A stretch of 21,491 nucleotides of DNA. Source: a virus. Numbering within the stretch: the first letter of the stretch is position 1; the number at the start of each line of letters is the position of its first letter. Shown piece by piece: positions 15,838 through 21,491 of this stretch. The position numbers and the translations under genes were made by a program. The stretch covers positions 1-21,491 of the IMG/VR virus record IMGVR_UViG_3300038441_000042. One strand, 5' to 3'. Below the pieces are notes generated by a model. It made no database searches. It saw only the letters and a list, made by a program, of their open reading frames with translations, and was not told the DNA's origin.

Positions 15838-16356
15838 TTATCCCTTCCGAAGAGCGTATGTAGGAACGATCGAATCGCCCCAGAAACCCTCTTCCTTTTC
15901 AATCTTCTGCTCGCCGGTCTTAACCTCGTCGCCTGACTTCTGCACAGCGCCAGAGTTCTCAACAGTATCTAGTCTACCCTTGATTGCCTCAAGCTCAGCA
16001 GTAATGTCAGTCTTAATTGTCTCAACAGCTTCAGCAGTTGCGACCTTCTCAAGTGCGCCTGCCACCTTCTCAAGTGACTCAGCAACCTGAGCAAACCTCT
16101 CGTCGGCTGACTTAGCAAGGTCTGCTGATGCAGCCTCAAGCTTCTCGTCAATAGCCTTCGCTAGCTCTTCTTCGTTCATTAAATCCTCTTCCTTGTTCAG
16201 TGGCTCTTCAGAAGCCTCAGCCTCTTCGCCCTTTACAAAATCTACGAACTTACGGAAGATGCTCTTCTCGGCATCCGTAAGCTCTTCTACACTAGTTGTA
16301 ACAGAAGCTTCCTTATTCTGCAAATCTTCTGCGCCCTTATTTAGTTCGTCAGTCAT
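15838..16356 (-). CDS. Nested in-frame scaffolding protein, 172 aa (internal start)
   Basis: Inside the protease frame, ATG at 16356 (codon 327) is preceded by AAGGAGG five bases upstream, one of the best ribosome binding sites in the window and better than that of the full-length gene. Starting here gives 172 residues (MTDELNKGAEDLQNKEASV onward) that are acidic and helical with heptad-like segments such as EKLEAASADLAKSADERFAQ and SLEKVAGALEKVA. This is a typical scaffold, without any protease residues. The layout is that of lambda C/Nu3. A weaker second internal start is possible at codon 386 (ATG at 16179 behind GAGGAT). Not proven without protein data. Confidence 0.7.
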   Translation of the reverse strand: MTDELNKGAEDLQNKEASVTTSVEELTDAEKSIFRKFVDFVKGEEAEASEEPLNKEEDLMNEEELAKAIDEKLEAASADLAKSADERFAQVAESLEKVAGALEKVATAEAVETIKTDITAELEAIKGRLDTVENSGAVQKSGDEVKTGEQKIEKEEGFWGDSIVPTYALRKG

Positions 16357-17334
16357 ATTTTCCTCCTTGTCGTCTGACTTTGAAATTTCAGACTGATACT
16401 TCGCCTCGCACTCTTCGCTGTTCTTTCTCGACCGAACGCCAGTCAGAAGCTCAGTAGAGCGGATCACGTCGTAATCAGCCTTGTTTCTAATCGCTGCTCC
16501 CTGCCATCTCTCAAGAGCGTCAACAACGTCCCCGATTTCAGATGACAGATCAGCAAATTCGCCAGTCTCACCATTCCATGCTTTCTCAATCTCCCCATCG
16601 GCAATAGCCTCACTGAACTCAGTGTCGCCGTCAACCGACTTAATCAGCGAGATTGTCGCAAATCGGTTACAAGGATTATCTACTAGAGATAGCTCGGTAA
16701 GTCTGTACTTAGTGATTCGCCAGGCAGGAACTTCTTTATCCCCGTCCTTGGCTAGTACACGTTCTTTCTCCTGTGTAGCTCCTCCTACTGAGAAGCCACC
16801 TAGGGTGCCATCCAACACCTTCTGCCAGGTGTCTTCAGCCCCTTTTGAGATCTTCGCCTCAACCCACACACCTGAGAACTCATTACCATCGTCATCAGTG
16901 TATGTATCTTGACGCCAATCGACTGCTTTTCCAACAGCCTTCTTCTGATGCATTTCACGAATATTCCCGAACCAGTTTGCAAAAGCCTCTGTTGACGCAT
17001 CTGCGTCCAGAATATCTCCCGCCTGATCCAAGTTGTCCAAGGTAGCGAAGCCACCTACGATACGCTTCTTAACATCAATCTTAATCAACGGAACGCCAAG
17101 CTCGAAAGAGCCGTCGTCGTTCAGTTCTAAATTCGTTTCAAAATCCATGCTTTTACTCCATTTGCCATCCTGGCCCTTTGAAAAACCAGCACGCTTTACG
17201 GCTGCCCATGCTTCTTGAGAAGCATCTTCCTCAGCCTCTCCCTTATCCAGCGCATCGTTGAACACCTTAAGCCAGATCTTCTGTCCGGCCTTCGGTAGAA
17301 CTCTTGCTGCTTCGGGAAGTACGTTCTTCGGCAT
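15838..17334 (-). CDS. Prohead protease with ChaB-like N-terminus and scaffold C-terminus, 498 aa
   Basis: Three parts are visible. Residues about 1-60 (LPKAGQKIWLKVFNDALDKG, then ASQEAWAAVKRAGF) match the ChaB-like domain found in phage structural proteins. Residues about 70-235 resemble XkdF/HK97-type prohead serine proteases: RIVGGFATLDNLDQAGDILD, candidate catalytic H129 in REMHQKKAVGKAVDW, S182 in GGFSVGG, and E214 in TELSLVDNPCN. Residues about 330-498 are acidic, Ala/Glu/Lys-rich coiled coil typical of a scaffold. The protease matures the procapsid and the C-terminal part directs shell assembly. A strong internal ribosome binding site precedes M327, so the scaffold is probably also made alone. 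It lies between portal and capsid, the expected slot. The acyl-enzyme Ser and His are assigned by motif only. Confidence 0.88.
   Translation of the reverse strand: MPKNVLPEAARVLPKAGQKIWLKVFNDALDKGEAEEDASQEAWAAVKRAGFSKGQDGKWSKSMDFETNLELNDDGSFELGVPLIKIDVKKRIVGGFATLDNLDQAGDILDADASTEAFANWFGNIREMHQKKAVGKAVDWRQDTYTDDDGNEFSGVWVEAKISKGAEDTWQKVLDGTLGGFSVGGATQEKERVLAKDGDKEVPAWRITKYRLTELSLVDNPCNRFATISLIKSVDGDTEFSEAIADGEIEKAWNGETGEFADLSSEIGDVVDALERWQGAAIRNKADYDVIRSTELLTGVRSRKNSEECEAKYQSEISKSDDKEENMTDELNKGAEDLQNKEASVTTSVEELTDAEKSIFRKFVDFVKGEEAEASEEPLNKEEDLMNEEELAKAIDEKLEAASADLAKSADERFAQVAESLEKVAGALEKVATAEAVETIKTDITAELEAIKGRLDTVENSGAVQKSGDEVKTGEQKIEKEEGFWGDSIVPTYALRKG
16362..16368 (-). promoter_or_regulatory. 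Internal ribosome binding site for nested scaffold
   Basis: AAGGAGG on the minus strand, five bases before an in-frame ATG at 16356, in the middle of the protease coding region. The codons it overlaps (Lys-Glu-Glu) also suit the acidic linker, so chance is possible, but the match and spacing are optimal. Confidence 0.7.
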
Positions 17335-17362
17335 CTTCTTAGTTTGCTACAGTTTCAGACTA

Positions 17363-17397
17363 AAGTGCCAATCAACGTCTCGTTGACTTCGGCACTT
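17363..17397 (-). other. Two-part hairpin spanning the portal stop codon
   Basis: An outer 7-bp stem (17363-17369 with 17391-17397; AAGTGCC and GGCACTT) and an inner 6-bp stem (17372-17377 with 17381-17386; TCAACG and CGTTGA) form one interrupted hairpin. The portal TGA (17372-17374) lies in the inner stem. Only three U residues follow on the minus strand, so it is a weak terminator at best. It could be an mRNA processing or stability element between portal and protease. Confidence 0.55.
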
Positions 17398-19210
17398 CGC
17401 CCTTATCTGCTGCACTTCCTCTCGTTCCAACCCCTTGAGGAGTCTGACCTGCGGGGGTGGAAGTCTGTTGTTTGTTCTTAGATGAACCGTCTGTTGTCTT
17501 ACGTGGAGCGCCAGCAGTTCCTCCTGTTGAAGCGCTTCCCTTTCCTCCCGCAGTTGCGCTGGTGGCCTTCACGGTCGCAACCTTCTCCGCAATAGCTGTC
17601 TGCTGAGGAACTGCTTCAGCCTGAGCTTCAGCCAGTTCAGCATTTGCGTTCTGCAACCTGATCTTGGCCTCAGAATCAGCAGCCATATCAACGAACTTGT
17701 CTCCACGCTTACGAGGTGTGTAACCCGTCTGCGCTCTAGCTTCGTTCGGTGACTCAACACCAAGACGGATATAGCGGTCGTGGATCCTGCTCTGCGTCTC
17801 CGCATCAAGAAGGTCGTACTCCATGAACTCAAAGCTGTACATGTCAGTTATCTCACTGACGATACGGTTCACCTTCTTCGCTACCCGACGCTGTTCGGGT
17901 TTGCATACTTGATACTTGAAACTCTTGTCATCTTCACGGGCAGCAGCAACACCAGTCCCCAGACCGATCTTGGACTTGGGAACTCTGTGTACCATTGCGA
18001 TGCTCTCATGGTTACCAGCACGGTACTTCTCAAATGAGGCCTCTTGAACCTTGTTCTCAATAGCCTCCAGTTTTACATCTACATTGCTTCCCATATGTGC
18101 AGGGACAGGAATGTAGAGAGTGCCGTGGTGCTTGCCCTTCACCTCTCGCCTGAAGTAGTCGAGAATTCTCTTCTCGGCCTGCATCGAGAGCTTTGCTCCC
18201 TTGACGATCAAGGCATAGCGGGGCACAGCTTTGTTTTCGAAGTAATCCAGATTGTACTCTGATGCGAACTTCTGCCCTGCAATTGCGCTCATGGCAGAAA
18301 TAATGTCAGGCACTCCGTAGTAGACGTTCTTAGCTGTGTGCTTCTTAAAGTGAATGATCTCATTCGGCCTTGAATCTACGCCGAAGTAATCGGGTGTCGT
18401 ACGATCCCCGAAATTACGGAAGAACGTAATCTTGTCCTGAACGATCTGAATGAACCCGTCTCGGTTCTTTCTCACTCTCATAGTCGGAGACGGAATGTAT
18501 CCCACGTATCCGATCTGCCCATTCAGCTTACGGCTAATCTCTAGGTAGCCGTTTCCAGTAGCCTCAACGTCGAACCAAACCTTGAAGAGAATGTCATTGA
18601 AGTCCTCATCCTCGTTCAGTCCCTCTAGCCACTCATCAAGTCCCTCTGTGACACGAACGAGCTTGCGGCCTAGCTTCGCAGCCTTGTCGTCATCATCCTC
18701 TACGTTCGAACGGGCTTCCTTGACCTTGGACTTCTCCTTCCACTGATAGCCGAGGCCAACGATGTTGATTGCCTTGGTTACAATGCAGGCGTAGTGGGTG
18801 TCGTTCTCGACACTTAGATCAACGAGATGGTCTAGGTTATATGGCGGCATCGCAAGCTCATAAAGCTCGTACCCGTTGATCTGCTCAACGTTCCAAGCCT
18901 TAGTCTTAGCTGTTCCGGTGCCAGGAGTCTTCGGAGCGTTTCTCGACGGTCCGACCATATCCTTCTTCAGTGCATACTTTACTCTGCGCTTAGCATTCTT
19001 GTCCAGTGAATCGAAGGGAATGGCAGCGAAGCGATCCTCGCCCCCGCCCAACTTCTTCAATTCCTGTCTGTAGAACGAGTCCTGGGCCTCGTCCAGTTTT
19101 ACATCATCGAGAATATTGGGGTCGCCATCTTCATTGCTGAACCCTTCCCAAGTCTCATCCTCTTCATCAAATTGCGCTCTAGACAACTCCGTCAGCCTGA
19201 AGCACAGCAT
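17372..19210 (-). CDS. Portal protein, 612 aa
   Basis: The product forms the dodecameric ring at the packaging vertex. The core (about residues 110-500) shows portal signatures: ELAMPPYNLDHLVDLSVEN, CIVTKAINIVGLGYQW, TGNGYLEISRKLNGQIGYV (about 217-235), PNEIIHFKKHTAKNVYYGVPD (about 281-300, here split as NEIIHFKKH and YYGVPDIISA), FFENKAVPR-like YFENKAVPRYALIVKGA, and a stem/wing region ending GVESPNEARAQTGY. This matches the HK97/PBSX-type portal family. The last 80 residues are Gly/Ser/Thr/Gln-rich and probably disordered. The ATG at 19210 is preceded directly by an in-frame TAG, so it is the only ATG start; its ribosome binding site is weak. It overlaps the previous gene by 32 bases, suggesting coupled translation. 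Confidence 0.93.
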   Translation of the reverse strand: MLCFRLTELSRAQFDEEDETWEGFSNEDGDPNILDDVKLDEAQDSFYRQELKKLGGGEDRFAAIPFDSLDKNAKRRVKYALKKDMVGPSRNAPKTPGTGTAKTKAWNVEQINGYELYELAMPPYNLDHLVDLSVENDTHYACIVTKAINIVGLGYQWKEKSKVKEARSNVEDDDDKAAKLGRKLVRVTEGLDEWLEGLNEDEDFNDILFKVWFDVEATGNGYLEISRKLNGQIGYVGYIPSPTMRVRKNRDGFIQIVQDKITFFRNFGDRTTPDYFGVDSRPNEIIHFKKHTAKNVYYGVPDIISAMSAIAGQKFASEYNLDYFENKAVPRYALIVKGAKLSMQAEKRILDYFRREVKGKHHGTLYIPVPAHMGSNVDVKLEAIENKVQEASFEKYRAGNHESIAMVHRVPKSKIGLGTGVAAAREDDKSFKYQVCKPEQRRVAKKVNRIVSEITDMYSFEFMEYDLLDAETQSRIHDRYIRLGVESPNEARAQTGYTPRKRGDKFVDMAADSEAKIRLQNANAELAEAQAEAVPQQTAIAEKVATVKATSATAGGKGSASTGGTAGAPRKTTDGSSKNKQQTSTPAGQTPQGVGTRGSAADKGEVPKSTRR

Positions 19211-19508
19211 CTACTGCATCAGGCACCTTTCCGTCGAGCAGTCTCTCCATCTGATCTTCCCACTCGCTTGTGGTGATCTTACGGAATGACGGAAACCATA
19301 CCGGACGCCCCTTAAGATCGAAGTTCGACTTAACTGCGTCAATCATTCTCTGCTCTAGTCGCAAGTCTCCTACACGACCTTGAACACAGAAGTAGTCGCC
19401 CTCACCGTTCTTGAGGTAGACGCCTCTCTCCAACTCCCAGACACACACACCGAATCCAACGTCGGGGTAGTCCATAACTTGCTTCGGTACTAGAATTCCT
19501 TCACTCAT
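19179..19508 (-). CDS. Unknown 109-aa protein at the head of the structural operon
   Basis: I do not recognise this family. The ATG at 19508 has AGGAG about seven bases upstream. The 109-residue product begins MSEGILVPKQVMDYPDVGFG, has aromatic-rich segments (GVCVWELERGVYLKNGEGDYF, given here as WELERGVYLKNGEGDYF; GRPVWFPSFRKITTSEWEDQ), and ends in an acidic helix. There is no signal peptide, membrane segment or Cys motif. It overlaps the portal start by 32 bases and is the first gene after a promoter-like element, so it is probably made with the portal. It may be a small packaging or portal-associated factor, but that is only positional. Confidence 0.75.
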   Translation of the reverse strand: MSEGILVPKQVMDYPDVGFGVCVWELERGVYLKNGEGDYFCVQGRVGDLRLEQRMIDAVKSNFDLKGRPVWFPSFRKITTSEWEDQMERLLDGKVPDAVDAVLQADGVV

Positions 19509-19516
19509 GCTGCTTC

Positions 19517-19542
19517 TCCTATTCAGGATAACCTGAATAGGA
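19517..19542 (-). promoter_or_regulatory. 11-bp inverted repeat overlapping leader and ribosome binding site
   Basis: TCCTATTCAGG and CCTGAATAGGA flank an ATAA loop (19528-19531). On the minus strand the 3' arm carries AGGA of the AGGAG site for the 109-aa gene, so an RNA hairpin would mask it. The repeat also lies close to the predicted transcription start, so it could be a DNA operator instead. There is no U-tract, so it is not a terminator. Confidence 0.65.
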
Positions 19543-19544
19543 CC

Positions 19545-19553
19545 ACTATAGCA
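19545..19553 (-). promoter_or_regulatory. Putative extended -10 promoter of the structural operon
   Basis: TGCTATAGT on the minus strand (hexamer 19545-19550) lies in the 74-base gap between the glycosyltransferase and the 109-aa gene. A TTGACG lies only eight bases upstream of the hexamer, too close for a standard -35; CTGACG at a 19-base spacing is a weak alternative. The start site would fall near 19538, within the inverted repeat. Confidence 0.45.
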
Positions 19554-19582
19554 ACAGTCGTCAACCCTTCGTCAGTATTTAG

Positions 19583-20581
19583 TTAATTTAGTTCGTACTT
19601 GGTTCGCATATACTCAATCCTGTCGATTGCTTGCTTGGCTATCGAATCCCATGAGTAGTGCTTGTGCATCTGCTCAGTGAGAATGCTCTGCACCCCTGAG
19701 TAGTAATCGTAGTCACGGATCATGACTTCCATCTTCTCAACAAGCTCTTCAACAGAGATATCCAACCACTCACCGGGGTGAATCTTCTGATTGTCCGATA
19801 GAACCCACTTGGTGTCTTTCAACTGAAGAGTCGAATGTCTAGCTACATCTGCTGCTACACCCTCGTTGGTAACGATCGTAGGCAATCCTGAAGCTTGAGC
19901 TTCCCAAGGGATGAGTCCCCAGCCTTCTCCCCGTGTTGGATATACGAGGCAGTCAACGCTTCTGTAGAGTTCCCACAGTTCTTTCTGCGTCATCACATGA
20001 CTGATGATTCTCAAGTTGTTGTCGAACATACCTGGGGACGCAATGATCGACCCGCTCGCATCTTTGACCCGTGCCTGAGGATATTTGATACACTTGATGA
20101 CAAGTTCTACGTCGTTTCGGTCCTTGAACGCTTCATACCAAGCACGCAGAACTAACTCCCCGCCTTTTCTCACAGCAGGCTCACCTACATGCAGGAAGCG
20201 GAACGGCCTGTTCTCTCTCCTGTGTTCAACTGGCTGCCAGCATTCCTCAATACCATGAGGCAGAACGAAGATATCTTCAGTCCGGTTTCTTCTGTACTGA
20301 GAGAACACGTCCTTGACAAACGGCGAGGTAACCCACAGATCATCAACCGCTTTGAGTCCCGCAACCCAGTTCTTCGGGACCTCAGTTGACTCCCACGGCG
20401 TGTAGCCGATCGTCAACCTGTCTTTGAATTCATAGTCAGGCGGCATACAGAAGTTCAACTGAACGTCAGAATCGGGGAGTATTGTAACTCCCCGATCCAT
20501 CAACGACTTTGTTAGCAACCTAGAGGCATTACCGTAGCCGGTGTGTTCACCGATCACTACTGTCTTGTAAGAAATCTTCAA
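19583..20581 (-). CDS. GT4-family glycosyltransferase, 332 aa
   Basis: The protein should transfer a sugar from a nucleotide donor, in the cytoplasm, with a retaining GT-B fold. The N-terminal half has VVIGEHTGYGNASRLLTKSL, a donor/acceptor Gly-rich loop, then GYTPWESTEVPKNWV, DDLWVTSPFVKDVF and VLPHGIEE. The C-terminal half has FLHVGEPAVRKGGELVLRAW and the GT4 EX7E motif, E219 and E227 in PTRGEGWGLIPWEAQASGLP. No signal peptide or membrane segment is seen. The ATG at 20581 overlaps the zinc-ribbon gene by 35 bases. Next to head genes it may glycosylate virion proteins; modification of phage DNA or of the host surface are alternatives. The family is secure and the substrate unknown. Confidence 0.92.
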   Translation of the reverse strand: MKISYKTVVIGEHTGYGNASRLLTKSLMDRGVTILPDSDVQLNFCMPPDYEFKDRLTIGYTPWESTEVPKNWVAGLKAVDDLWVTSPFVKDVFSQYRRNRTEDIFVLPHGIEECWQPVEHRRENRPFRFLHVGEPAVRKGGELVLRAWYEAFKDRNDVELVIKCIKYPQARVKDASGSIIASPGMFDNNLRIISHVMTQKELWELYRSVDCLVYPTRGEGWGLIPWEAQASGLPTIVTNEGVAADVARHSTLQLKDTKWVLSDNQKIHPGEWLDISVEELVEKMEVMIRDYDYYSGVQSILTEQMHKHYSWDSIAKQAIDRIEYMRTKYELN

Positions 20582-20753
20582 TTCTATAGCCTAATTCTAA
20601 TGGCTGAGTTACCTTTACGACCTTGAAAGTTGTGGTTCTTCCGCACTCATCGCATGGAAGAGTAATCTCAGGGAAGAAGAGTCCTTCGATATCGAACTCC
20701 TCCCCGCACTCAAGACATTCATACTCTGCGACAAAACGCTTTGCTAGTTCCAC
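20547..20753 (-). CDS. Small zinc-ribbon protein, 68 aa
   Basis: This 68-residue protein has two CxxC knuckles, C13/C16 in YECLECGEEF and C34/C37 in LPCDECGRTTTF, which should bind one zinc ion. The rest is acidic. It begins with GTG six bases after the reductase TAG, which is in the same frame, so no longer start is possible. It overlaps the glycosyltransferase start by 35 bases. Such small ribbons in phages may be nucleic acid-binding or regulatory, and a partner role with the reductase is possible, but nothing in the sequence specifies one. Confidence 0.8.
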   Translation of the reverse strand: MELAKRFVAEYECLECGEEFDIEGLFFPEITLPCDECGRTTTFKVVKVTQPLELGYRIEDFLQDSSDR

Positions 20754-20759
20754 ATCAAC

Positions 20760-21491
20760 CTATCTGATCGGGCAACCGTTAACTGAACAGGCTAGTTCTC
20801 CCTGCCCAAATTCCTTGATGTACTCAGCGTTCTCAAACTCAACCTGAGTGATCCGCTCCAACGGAGCCTGAGGGCGTGATCCATCAACCATAATGGTTGT
20901 GCCCTTCAAGTGCGGGAGGTAATGGATAATTGTCTTTGCTGCTGCATCGACAGTGGCATCGTCAGCGGGACCGATCTTTAGATCGTAAACACTGACTCCC
21001 TCATCCAACTGACGCTCCAAGTTGTTGACCTGCTTGGCGTCAGGTTCGATATTAACCGTGAACGACACAGCGTTATCTGCGTAGCACTCTTGGAACATCG
21101 CCTGGACGGCCAACATATCTCCAAGAGATACGTCGCTGGCTCCCTCGACAATCTCAGGGTCATATCCTGCGTCGATTACCTGCTGCACCAATGGGTCCTG
21201 AACATAGAATGTCACTACCTTTGTGTTAGGCGAGTAGATGCAATCCTCTACCTCATATCCCTGGTCAGCGTATTCCTGAACCTGAGGATCGTCGGCGCTG
21301 TAACGAACACGGCGTTTCATCCAAGGTGCGTAACAGGTCTGACCGCTAGGTGTCTCACCGGGAAGGTTGGCGATTGAGCCAGTCGGTGCGAGGGTTGAGT
21401 TCTTGACAGGCACAGGGATGCGAAGCTCTCTAGCATAGAGTGAGCAAGCCTTGTCAACTGTTGACTTCCAGTCCCGCAAAGTCTTACGCAC
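20760..21491 (-). CDS. nrdJ: Class II (adenosylcobalamin-dependent) ribonucleotide reductase, C-terminal part
   Basis: Only the last 243 residues are in the window; the N-terminal catalytic barrel and B12 site lie beyond position 21491, and the GTG at the edge is not a real start. NSTLAPTGSIANLPGETPSG, YAPWMKRRVRYSADDP and ADNAVSFTVNIEPDA match the monomeric class II reductase family, which makes deoxynucleotides from ribonucleotides with coenzyme B12. The chain ends ACSVNGCPIR; the C-x4-C pair corresponds to the C-terminal redox thiols (C731/C736 in the Lactobacillus leichmannii enzyme) that re-reduce the active site. The presence of these thiols suggests a functional protein. B12 dependence suits an aerobic, B12-making host. 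The small zinc-ribbon gene follows six bases later. Confidence 0.9.
   Translation of the reverse strand: MRKTLRDWKSTVDKACSLYARELRIPVPVKNSTLAPTGSIANLPGETPSGQTCYAPWMKRRVRYSADDPQVQEYADQGYEVEDCIYSPNTKVVTFYVQDPLVQQVIDAGYDPEIVEGASDVSLGDMLAVQAMFQECYADNAVSFTVNIEPDAKQVNNLERQLDEGVSVYDLKIGPADDATVDAAAKTIIHYLPHLKGTTIMVDGSRPQAPLERITQVEFENAEYIKEFGQGELACSVNGCPIR

Noticed and set aside
1-21491. tRNA genes or CRISPR arrays
   Set aside because: Non-coding gaps are at most about 112 bases and contain no cloverleaf or repeat-spacer pattern.

Overview
This window is part of the late (structural) region of a long-tailed, siphovirus-type double-stranded DNA phage. Every credible gene lies on the minus strand, so the transcriptional order runs from position 21491 down to position 1. 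Base composition is roughly balanced. Several features fit a phage of Actinobacteria, possibly a large-genome Streptomyces-type phage: a B12-dependent (class II) ribonucleotide reductase, a tape measure protein carrying cell-wall hydrolase domains, GTG/TTG starts, and two -10 boxes placed for leaderless transcripts. The host assignment is inference only. No tRNA, CRISPR array, IS element or integrase was seen. No stretch longer than about 112 bases is non-coding.

Right end (19583-21491): the C-terminal part of a class II ribonucleotide reductase, a small zinc-ribbon protein, and a GT4-family glycosyltransferase. They are tightly packed or overlapping. They supply deoxynucleotides and probably sugar modification, and sit directly upstream of the head genes.

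Head module (13879-19508): a 109-aa unknown protein behind a promoter-like element and a palindrome; the portal; a ChaB-like/protease/scaffold polyprotein with a strong internal ribosome binding site that should give a separate scaffold; and the major capsid protein, followed by a terminator. An endonuclease VII-type HNH gene, probably a homing or mobile endonuclease, lies next, between two terminators. An 89-aa unknown protein follows. The HNH gene and the 89-aa gene each have a -10 box 6-7 bases before the ATG.

Tail module (1-13878): a neck/tail-completion candidate, the major tail tube protein, a strong terminator, two tail assembly chaperone frames linked by a -1 slippery heptamer (C CCA AAC), a 3118-residue tape measure protein with an M15 peptidase and a lysozyme-like transglycosylase domain near its C-terminus, a 141-residue minor tail protein, and a large tail hub-like protein that runs off the left edge.

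Together these genes build the procapsid (portal, protease, scaffold, capsid), the neck, and a tail whose length is set by the tape measure (about 0.47 um at the usual 0.15 nm per residue). They also build the tail tip that binds and penetrates the cell wall. The most notable regulatory features are the frameshift, the nested scaffold start, the series of terminators after the most abundant structural proteins, and the leaderless promoter arrangement around the HNH gene.
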